Of a stretch of DNA of 50,356 nt, positions 1-5,111 are shown in pieces. Origin of the DNA: Candidatus Flavonifractor merdavium. Its GTDB lineage: Bacteria > Bacillota > Clostridia > Oscillospirales > Oscillospiraceae. The notes under the pieces are model-generated. The model was not told where the DNA came from. It worked only from the letters and a program-made list of their open reading frames with translations, and did not search any database. Position numbers and translations under genes: made by a program. The DNA lies in NCBI GenBank assembly GCA_019119335.1, contig DWXF01000054.1, positions 1 to 50,356 of the forward strand. Reading direction: 5' to 3'. Position 1 is the first letter of the stretch. Each line of letters starts with the position of its first letter.

Positions 1-2
1 AC

Positions 3-917
3 TATGGCATAATTGGTGATAACGGCCAGATCACGAAGGTGGATAACACCTCCATTGTTAACGAGACCAATAACACCTACACCAATCCCTGTACCGGCAC
101 AACTTCCACCATTACGGAATGGACTTACGACTATTCTGACCGGAGCTATAACGTCACCACTGAGAGCGGCGACACCGTTACAATTACCTATGGCGATGAA
201 AACATCACGATTCAGGAAGGTGACACAATCTATAACGTCTACTACATGGTAGACGAGGATCCAGGCGGCGAGCCTGGTGTTGATCCTACTGAGAGCCCGG
301 CTCCAGAGACTTGCCAGCATGAGTATACCGCTGTCACAGATCGGGAAGCCACCTGTACTTTTACCGGACAAGTAACCTATACCTGTTCGCTCTGCGGCCA
401 TTCCTACACGGAGAGCATCCCGGCCACCGGTCACGCCTGGGACATCAAAGAGACTGTCCAAACCAGTTACGACGAGGAAGGCAATCTTCTCCAGCAGGGC
501 TATACCATCTACAAGTGCTCGGTCTGCGGGGAGGAGTACAAGGATGAAACCGGCACAGGTCCGCCCGGCTCCGGTGATGGCAGCGGCTCCGGCTCCGGAG
601 AAGAGGGCGAGAGTATATGGGACAAGCTGGGTAATCTGATCGGCACTATTTTAGGTACGATTATAGATATTATCTCAGCGGTAATCGGCAAGATCCTGGA
701 CGCTCTGCTTGCTCTGGTGGAAATGATCGGGGACAAGCTGGTTGCTGTTGTAGATCTGGTACTCAGCTTCTTTGATGAAATTCCTCGTCTGTTCTCTGGG
801 TTCCTTGCGTTTTTGACCGCAGTATTTCCCTTTCTGCCGGAAGAGGTTATGCTGCTGCTCACCTTCGGCATCGCGGTGATTGTCTTTATCGGTATCATCA
901 AGGCTTTAAGGCGGTGA
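3..917 (+). CDS. Adhesin/minor-coat-like phage surface protein, 5' end outside window
   Basis: The frame is open to the window edge; a GTG at 39 lies in frame but has no ribosome site, so the gene very likely starts upstream and is partial. The visible part begins with a Thr/Asn/Ser-rich segment, then two Cys-pair motifs (CSLCG and CSVCG, about residues 133 and 176) embedded in related His-containing segments, then a Gly/Ser-rich linker (about residues 188-206), and finally a long hydrophobic and amphipathic tail ending in a membrane segment and the basic end KALRR. This layout, an exposed N-terminal part on a C-terminal membrane anchor, fits a pIII-like receptor-binding minor coat protein of a filamentous phage. 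That role is inferred from layout and from the downstream Zot gene, not from a recognised family. Confidence 0.6.
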   Translation, partial: YGIIGDNGQITKVDNTSIVNETNNTYTNPCTGTTSTITEWTYDYSDRSYNVTTESGDTVTITYGDENITIQEGDTIYNVYYMVDEDPGGEPGVDPTESPAPETCQHEYTAVTDREATCTFTGQVTYTCSLCGHSYTESIPATGHAWDIKETVQTSYDEEGNLLQQGYTIYKCSVCGEEYKDETGTGPPGSGDGSGSGSGEEGESIWDKLGNLIGTILGTIIDIISAVIGKILDALLALVEMIGDKLVAVVDLVLSFFDEIPRLFSGFLAFLTAVFPFLPEEVMLLLTFGIAVIVFIGIIKALRR

Positions 918-921
918 GAGT

Positions 922-1080
922 GTGTCTGTGATTGGTTCTCTTTTCTCCTATGTGATTCAGCTGTTTCAGATTGAGTTTACCCTTTATGGGTACACATTTT
1001 CTCTCTGGCAGGTCTTTGTGTTCACCATCGTTGCAAGCCTGGTCTGCCGGATCCTGTGGGAGGTGTTTATGGGTGAGTGA
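922..1080 (+). CDS. Small phage membrane protein (52 aa)
   Basis: A GTG-initiated frame starts 4 bp after the upstream stop (a second GTG at 928 is possible) and ends at the TGA at 1078. The product is almost entirely hydrophobic, with aromatic-rich segments and a membrane helix near WQVFVFTIVASLVCRILW. Size and position between the adhesin-like gene and a second membrane protein match the small morphogenesis/coat proteins of inoviruses. No specific family is recognised. The tight packing argues for translational coupling. Confidence 0.55.
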   Translation: MSVIGSLFSYVIQLFQIEFTLYGYTFSLWQVFVFTIVASLVCRILWEVFMGE

Positions 1081-1504
1081 AGCTTTGACCTCTGTGGAGC
1101 AGGTCCCACAGGAAACCGGTGTGCCGGTTCCCACACCGGAAACTGCCCCGATACAGTCGGCAGCTCCGGAGCAGACGGCGGAGCCTGTGGAAGTGGTATC
1201 CGTGGACGAGCTGGTGGACCGGCTGACCGCCGGGTTGGAGACCGAGGCACCAGAGGAGACGGAACCGGCCCCGGCTGAGGTAAGCCAGGAACCGGCTGAG
1301 CCTGCGGTTGTACAGGTAGAGGGCATGGATCAGCTTCTGGACCACATGGAGGTTATGGAAGCGGAAGTGGTTCATCCCGCGCTGGAGACTCCCTTCGAGG
1401 ACTACACTGTATCGGAAGGGCTGCTGCTTCTGCTGCTGGTTCTGCTGCTTCTGTCCTGGTGCGTGAGAATGATCAAAGGAGGGTTTTCATGGCTGCTTTG
1501 GTAG
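1073..1504 (+). CDS. Pro/Glu-rich single-pass phage membrane protein (143 aa)
   Basis: The best start is the GTG at 1073, which overlaps the previous stop codon (GTGAGTGA) and sits about 10 nt after GGGAGG. Residues 1-115 are strongly acidic and rich in Pro, Glu, Val and Thr, without Cys; near the C-terminus a Leu-rich stretch (about residues 116-132) forms one membrane helix followed by a short basic tail. The protein looks like an extended stalk or spacer on a membrane anchor. It belongs to the filamentous-phage block by overlap on both sides; its precise function is unknown. Confidence 0.6.
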   Translation: MSEALTSVEQVPQETGVPVPTPETAPIQSAAPEQTAEPVEVVSVDELVDRLTAGLETEAPEETEPAPAEVSQEPAEPAVVQVEGMDQLLDHMEVMEAEVVHPALETPFEDYTVSEGLLLLLLVLLLLSWCVRMIKGGFSWLLW

Positions 1505-1668
1505 CGGAGTTTTTTGGTATCATTGGAGTGGATATGGCGCCGCCCTCCAACCTGGCCGAGCTGATTCCCTATTTGCTCACAGTGGTGGTAGGCGTGGCGT
1601 TGGTATCCGGCGTGTTCGGCGTGATCGGTAAGCTGGCTGAGGTGCTGCTGAGCTTCCGCCGCTGGTAA
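1489..1668 (+). CDS. Small membrane protein, candidate major coat protein (59 aa)
   Basis: ATG at 1489 follows AAGGAGGG with good spacing and lies 16 nt inside the end of the upstream gene. The product has an amphipathic N-terminal part, one strong membrane helix (about residues 26-48) and a short basic C-terminus (SFRRW). Small size, single helix and basic C-terminal end, plus its place directly before the Zot gene, are what a pVIII-type major coat protein would show, with the basic end facing the phage DNA. This assignment is inference from layout only. Confidence 0.55.
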   Translation: MAALVAEFFGIIGVDMAPPSNLAELIPYLLTVVVGVALVSGVFGVIGKLAEVLLSFRRW

Positions 1669-1677
1669 GGAGGCAGT

Positions 1678-2580
1678 ATGGTTGTTGTTCTCCTGGTCGC
1701 CGTGGTCTTTCTCCTGATCCTCTGCCCGACCATCCGCTGCGCTGTGTTCCATCCCGTTCAGTTGGTGATCAACGGCTGCCGTGACCTGTATTCCTACTTC
1801 CGGCACCGTGAGTTCAACATCTACGGCACCGGGGAGCTGGTGGCCTATACCGGCTTATTTGGCAAAGGCAAAACTCTTTCCGTGGTGCATCGTGTGGTAA
1901 CTGCCTATCGCCAGTATGACGGGAAAAAGGTCTGGTGTCCCCGGCGCAAGCGGCTGGTCACCCAGCGGGTGAAGGTGATCTCCAATGTCTCCCTCTCTAT
2001 CCCCTATGAGGATTTTGTCAGTCTGGAACAGGTGGTGTTGGCTGCGGAGCACAACCGGGAATACGATGATGCGCACGATACCCTCACCGTCACGCTGGTG
2101 CTGGGGGATGAGTTCAGCGTGCAGATGAATTCCCGCAACTTCAAAACCAACATTGACCCGCTGTTCCTCAATACCATCCTCACTTGCCGGCATTATTACA
2201 TATCCCTGTACTATACCGCTCAGCGGTTCGGCCATGTGGATGCTCTGCTCCGGCAGGTGACCAGCCATGTGGTGGAGTGTGATAAATTGTGGCGGTTTCA
2301 GCGTTTGAAGGTCTTTGATGCCTGGGAGCTGGAGAACGCCACTAACACCCAGCTGCTCCGCCCGCTGGCCCGTGGCTGCTGGTTTGTGCGCAATCGGGAT
2401 TATGCGGCTTATAACACCCTGGCATGTGTGGGCAATCTCAAGAAGTCCATGAAGGAAGGGGATATGATGTCTGAGGAGGAGATTTTGAAGCTCCAGCAGA
2501 ACACCCAGCAGGCGAACATGGATGGCGTGTCCAAACCCTCCCGGCGTTGGCTGCGCAGCAGGAAACAAAAAAGGAAGTAG
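1678..2580 (+). CDS. Zonular occludens toxin (Zot)/pI-like phage assembly ATPase
   Basis: This 300-residue protein has an N-terminal membrane helix (residues 1-18), a Walker A motif GLFGKGKT (Lys65) and a Walker B-like VLGDEF (about residues 141-146), the pattern of the Zot/gene I family. In filamentous phages this inner-membrane ATPase drives extrusion of the virion. The membrane segment is N-terminal here, whereas in Ff gene I it is toward the C-terminus; this is seen in other phages of Gram-positive hosts, so it is not odd by itself. The C-terminus is highly basic (RRWLRSRKQKRK). AAGGAGGC precedes the ATG. The toxin name is historical; nothing here indicates toxicity. Confidence 0.85.
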   Translation: MVVVLLVAVVFLLILCPTIRCAVFHPVQLVINGCRDLYSYFRHREFNIYGTGELVAYTGLFGKGKTLSVVHRVVTAYRQYDGKKVWCPRRKRLVTQRVKVISNVSLSIPYEDFVSLEQVVLAAEHNREYDDAHDTLTVTLVLGDEFSVQMNSRNFKTNIDPLFLNTILTCRHYYISLYYTAQRFGHVDALLRQVTSHVVECDKLWRFQRLKVFDAWELENATNTQLLRPLARGCWFVRNRDYAAYNTLACVGNLKKSMKEGDMMSEEEILKLQQNTQQANMDGVSKPSRRWLRSRKQKRK

Positions 2581-2584
2581 ATTG

Positions 2585-2627
2585 CAGGGGCCCCGCCGCC
2601 GAGGCTTCAGCCGCGGCGGGGCCCCTG
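2585..2627. other. GC-rich 15-bp perfect hairpin after zot
   Basis: Arms at 2585-2599 (CAGGGGCCCCGCCGC) and 2613-2627 are perfect reverse complements around a 13-nt loop. It starts 5 nt after the zot stop codon. There is no T-run after it on the plus strand, so it is a poor intrinsic terminator; a DNA role such as a packaging or morphogenetic signal is possible in a filamentous phage. Confidence 0.55.
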
Positions 2628-2685
2628 TCACACATCCCGCCTCAGCTGCCGCATGGATCCATTCCTCCTGAAGATCTCCGTTGTG

Positions 2686-3693
2686 TTACGCCGCTGCCTC
2701 CAGCGGTGTTTTCCAATTCAATATTTTACGCGGATAGTTGTTCATCCAGGCCTGGAGCTCAGCTATCTGCTTTTTTGTTACCTTCGTGAAATCCGTTCCT
2801 TTGGGAAAGAATCTCCGGATCATGCGGTTGTGGTTTTCGTTGGTGCCCTTCTCCCAGGCTGCATAAGAGTGGCAGTAATAGAGCATGAACCGTGCCCCAC
2901 CATATATGGACTGCCTCAGCCGCTCATACTGCAAAAACTCACTGCCGTTGTCTGTGGTGATGCTTTGGAATGCCTGCCGGAATTGGCCTTTTCCCATGTT
3001 CCGCTCCAGCTTGTCAAAAACAGTCCGGATTGTCTCGGCTTTCCGGTTGGGCAGCTTGAAGATCAGCTCCTGCCGGGTGGCTCGTTCCGTCAGGGTAAGC
3101 AGCACCGGGCGGCTCCCGGTGGGCCCAACAATCAGATCCATTTCCCAGTGTCCCGGCTCCAGCCGTTGGTTAATTTGCTCCGGCCGGTCTGTAATGCTGG
3201 GCAGCTGAGGATGGGCAATCCGCTTTACCGGGTGATAGCCCCGTTTTTTCCGTCTGCTCTTTTCCCAGAGGTGCTTGTTGGTCAGATGGAGGAATACCCC
3301 CTTGTCTATGTAGCTATACAAGGTCGAAACACAGATCACAGTCTGATGCCCCTCCGCCCTGGCCGCCGCCAATGCTGCCGCCGGTGAAAAACGGTCTGTC
3401 AGGATCTTGTGCTCTAAAAAATCCGCATAGGCCTGATCTGTCCCGATTTTCAGGGGCCGTCCCTTGCCGGTCTGCATATACTCATAGATCTGCTGGGCCT
3501 TGTCGGCAGAGTAACGGATCTCGGTATAGTGATAACAGTCATGTTCATAAGTGCCCCGCCGGATCTCGTTGTAAATGGTCTGGCGGCAGAAACCCAACTC
3601 CCGGGCAATCCAGGCCACCGGCTTTTTGACCCGAAGAAAAGCTTCCAGCCTGAGGCGTTCATCCCTGGTCATGTAATGCTGCTTTTTCGTCAT
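2686..3693 (-). CDS. IS30-family transposase
   Basis: The 335-residue protein starts with a helix-turn-helix (about residues 8-45, with ELGFCRQTIYNEIRRG) and contains a DDE catalytic core: Asp in GHWEMDLIVG, Asp in TTDNGSEF and Glu in KGTNENHNRMIRRFFPKG. These are the standard landmarks of IS30-family enzymes, which cut and join DNA at the element ends. Length is normal and no stop or frameshift is seen, so the enzyme is probably functional. It is oriented opposite to the phage morphogenesis genes and separates them from the minus-strand phage genes. Confidence 0.92.
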   Translation of the reverse strand: MTKKQHYMTRDERLRLEAFLRVKKPVAWIARELGFCRQTIYNEIRRGTYEHDCYHYTEIRYSADKAQQIYEYMQTGKGRPLKIGTDQAYADFLEHKILTDRFSPAAALAAARAEGHQTVICVSTLYSYIDKGVFLHLTNKHLWEKSRRKKRGYHPVKRIAHPQLPSITDRPEQINQRLEPGHWEMDLIVGPTGSRPVLLTLTERATRQELIFKLPNRKAETIRTVFDKLERNMGKGQFRQAFQSITTDNGSEFLQYERLRQSIYGGARFMLYYCHSYAAWEKGTNENHNRMIRRFFPKGTDFTKVTKKQIAELQAWMNNYPRKILNWKTPLEAAA

Positions 3694-3737
3694 TGCCCCG
3701 CACCCTTTCCGCGCGTAAAGTTTTGACCTTAAACAAG

Positions 3738-3765
3738 CCCGCCCATAGCCGGAGCTATGGGCGGG
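3738..3765. repeat. 12-bp inverted repeat upstream of the transposase
   Basis: CCCGCCCATAGC (3738-3749) pairs with GCTATGGGCGGG (3754-3765) around a 4-nt loop. It sits between the transposase start and the right IS end and could block read-through transcription into the element or hide the ribosome site, as in other IS elements. Function is inferred. Confidence 0.5.
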
Positions 3766-3775
3766 TATATTGTAA

Positions 3776-3811
3776 CACGGCTGCCAGCGCCGGCGGCCGG
3801 CTGCTGCCGTG
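3776..3811. other. Imperfect GC-rich hairpin next to the IS right end
   Basis: CACGGC (3776-3781) pairs with GCCGTG (3806-3811), and the interior is self-complementary with mismatches. It lies just downstream of the minus-strand gene ending at 3820 and could act as its transcription end. It overlaps the presumed IS end, so part of it may belong to the IS. Confidence 0.4.
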
Positions 3812-3819
3812 GTTTTGTA

Positions 3820-4128
3820 TTACATCTGTTCCAACTGCTGCATGGTCTGGTCCACTGCATCTATGCATTGCTGCACCTTCTGACCCAGGCTGTCAGCAGC
3901 TCGCTGGAGTGCCCACCGCTTTTGTTGGAGCTCTCGCAGCTTCTGCCGCTCCCGTTCGATCTGTTCCTGCATTTCCTTCAGCTCCGCCTCCTTCTGCGGC
4001 AGCTCCCAGACGCAGTGGGTAACCAGGTTTTCAAACTTCTCCGTGAAGGTCCGGCCCACTTGCCGGTCGATTAGGTCCGCCAGCTCGTCCGAAAAGCGGA
4101 TGCTGCGGATGTTGTTCTTGGTCGCCAT
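3820..4128 (-). CDS. Ribbon-helix-helix/coiled-coil protein (102 aa)
   Basis: The likely start is ATG at 4128, about 10 nt after AAGGAG; a GTG at 4137 is in frame but too close to that site. The N-terminal 40 residues (SIRFSDELADLIDRQVG) resemble an Arc/MetJ-type ribbon-helix-helix DNA-binding segment, and the rest is a long Glu/Gln/Lys/Arg-rich coiled coil with many LXXXL-type repeats. It may be a DNA-binding regulator or copy-control protein of the phage. It overlaps the end of the neighbouring membrane-protein gene by about 98 nt. No named family is recognised. Confidence 0.6.
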   Translation of the reverse strand: MATKNNIRSIRFSDELADLIDRQVGRTFTEKFENLVTHCVWELPQKEAELKEMQEQIERERQKLRELQQKRWALQRAADSLGQKVQQCIDAVDQTMQQLEQM

Positions 4129-4336
4129 CTTCTTCACGCTCCTTATAGTGAGGACAGGGGTAAATTACTCCGCTGTCGTAGCCTGGGCACTCTGGCCCCT
4201 CTTGACAATGCTGGCATCGCTGCTCCACGGTTTCCCTGGCCTTCTTCATGGTCCACATCTTGAAGGCTTCCATGCCTGCCCGCTCTTTCCGCCATTGCCG
4301 GAGCATGAGCCAGTAGCCCACCCAGAGGGCGACCAT
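4031..4336 (-). CDS. Small membrane protein with Cys-rich segment (phage)
   Basis: From the ATG at 4336 the frame gives 101 residues with an N-terminal membrane helix (MVALWVGYWLM) and a Cys cluster (CQHC, C, CPHY). The ATG has no ribosome site and cuts into the hydrophobic segment. The frame is open back to 4375, where ATA follows GGAGGAG by 7 nt and would add about 13 residues (TKTLIFWGLVLS) that complete the helix, so a non-canonical ATA start coupled to the upstream stop is possible. The C-terminal 30 residues overlap the next gene in another frame and look compositionally unlike the rest. Function unknown. Confidence 0.45.
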   Translation of the reverse strand: MVALWVGYWLMLRQWRKERAGMEAFKMWTMKKARETVEQRCQHCQEGPECPGYDSGVIYPCPHYKEREEDGDQEQHPQHPLFGRAGGPNRPASGPDLHGEV

Positions 4337-4371
4337 GCTTAGGACCAGACCCCAGAAAATGAGTGTTTTCG

Positions 4372-4509
4372 TTATTCATTCTCCTCCCTCCACCAGATGC
4401 ACTCCTCGCAGGGATTCTCGCCAGCCTCAAGCGCAGGCTCGAAGCTGGGGGCATCGCAGTCGCAGTAGTCATTTGCAGCGTCGCTCCAGTCCGGTCGTTT
4501 GCAGGTCAT
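4372..4509 (-). CDS. Small acidic Cys-rich protein (45 aa, phage)
   Basis: ATG at 4509 follows AGGAGG with 10-nt spacing; the stop TAA is at 4372-4374. The product has five Cys (CKR, CDCD, CEEC) and many Asp/Glu, suggesting a small metal- or disulfide-bound fold. It sits between two other short minus-strand genes and its stop overlaps the presumed start of the next frame, which points to one short operon. No family recognised. Confidence 0.5.
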   Translation of the reverse strand: MTCKRPDWSDAANDYCDCDAPSFEPALEAGENPCEECIWWREENE

Positions 4510-4545
4510 CGTGGATACACCTCCTTGATCATGTCCCGCTGGGTT

Positions 4546-4728
4546 TCAGACGATTTTAACGGTCTCGTTTGCATACTCCAGATCCATGTACTGGCCCGCA
4601 GGGTTGGTGATCCGCACCTTGTTCTTTTCTAGCAGTTCCACATGAGCGATGTCCTCGGCAGTGATTCCTTTGCCCTCCAGCCACTGAGCAATTTTGGCCT
4701 GGCCAATCGTATTGCAATGGTACAACAT
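4546..4728 (-). CDS. Small hypothetical protein (60 aa, phage)
   Basis: The start chosen is ATG at 4728 because AAAGGAG lies 6 nt before it; an upstream in-frame start at 4818 would run through the palindrome at 4780-4801 and has no ribosome site. The protein is soluble, mixed charge, with a helix-rich first half (IGQAKIAQWLEGKGITAEDI) and a strand-rich second half. It is the first gene of the minus-strand cluster after the repeat-rich region. Function unknown. Confidence 0.55.
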   Translation of the reverse strand: MLYHCNTIGQAKIAQWLEGKGITAEDIAHVELLEKNKVRITNPAGQYMDLEYANETVKIV

Positions 4729-4814
4729 AGCAGCTCCTTTCTCCGGTTGCCCGGTGTCCAAAATAAGAAGTAGGTGAAGCAAAGCTCGCTCGCGAGCTTT
4801 GTTGATTACCCGCT

Positions 4815-4940
4815 CCATGGAATTCTAATAGGGTCAAGACTTGGCCTCCCCCGTGAGAGGCCAACTCGCGCAAAAAACCTGACCGGCTTTTCGGAACCGG
4901 TCAGGTTTTTTGTGGTCTTGACGCTATTCGATTTCCATGG
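4815..4940. repeat. Nested inverted repeat, cloverleaf-like
   Basis: Outer arms 4815-4840 and 4915-4940 match at 23 of 26 positions (both begin CCATGGAA when read inward and end GTCAAGAC). Inside are TTGGCCTC/GAGGCCAA (4841-4848/4857-4864) and a perfect 15-bp stem (4872-4886/4897-4911). As single-stranded DNA this would fold into a three-way junction. Confidence 0.75.
4872..4911. terminator. Strong bidirectional intrinsic terminator-like hairpin
   Basis: AAAAAACCTGACCGG (4872-4886) pairs with its complement at 4897-4911 around a 10-nt loop. The stem carries an A-tract on one side and a T-tract on the other, so it can terminate on both strands; on the minus strand it is the first good terminator after metH. 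Confidence 0.6.
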
Positions 4941-5111
4941 CAACGTCCCCGAAGGGGACACCATTGTAACACGCTCCGTCCTTGCAGCTGCGCCGGATCA
5001 AGCCGGGCAAAGCCTTTCCCTGTGTTACAGTCTTGCTATCACCGTAAAGTTTTTTCCTTTACTTGTCAAAATTCTTCTTGACATTTACCCAAAAAACAAA
5101 AAATTCAGAAC

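Larger units (their letters stand above)
2683..3778 (-). mobile_element. IS30-family insertion sequence
   Basis: A complete IS30-type transposase is bounded by short inverted motifs GTGTTAC (2683-2689) and GTAACAC (3772-3778). The transposase stop codon lies inside the left motif, a common arrangement in compact IS elements. A 12-bp hairpin lies just inside the right end. Exact terminal repeats and target duplication could not be fixed by eye, so the ends may be off by several bases. Confidence 0.65.
4780..5029. other. Repeat-dense non-coding region, candidate phage intergenic/origin region
   Basis: No convincing gene is present between 4729 and 5111. Instead the DNA holds at least six inverted repeats: a 10-bp palindrome at 4780-4801, a 26-bp outer stem at 4815-4840/4915-4940 enclosing two further hairpins (4841-4864 and 4872-4911), a 6-bp stem GTCCCC-gaa-GGGGAC at 4945-4959, and TGTAACAC/GTGTTACA at 4965-4972/5022-5029. 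Filamentous phages keep their replication origins and packaging signal in such a hairpin-rich intergenic region. The region is placed between minus-strand phage genes and the host metH gene; its role is inferred. Confidence 0.6.
1..5030. mobile_element. Inovirus-like (filamentous phage) prophage, right-hand part
   Basis: A run of short, overlapping plus-strand genes for membrane proteins ends with a Zot/pI-type ATPase, the hallmark of filamentous phage morphogenesis modules. It is followed by four small minus-strand genes of no host family and a non-coding region full of inverted repeats. The left end lies outside the window, so the replication initiator and attachment site on that side are not visible. 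The right boundary is set by inference at the last inverted repeat before metH; no duplicated attachment sequence was identified. An IS30-family element interrupts the element at 2683-3778. Confidence 0.6.

Noticed and set aside
4965..5029. TGTAACAC/GTGTTACA pair resembling the inner ends of the IS30 element, considered as a second IS remnant
   Set aside because: Only 7-8 bp match, the orientation is reversed relative to the IS ends, and flanking bases differ; kept only as one stem of the repeat-rich region.
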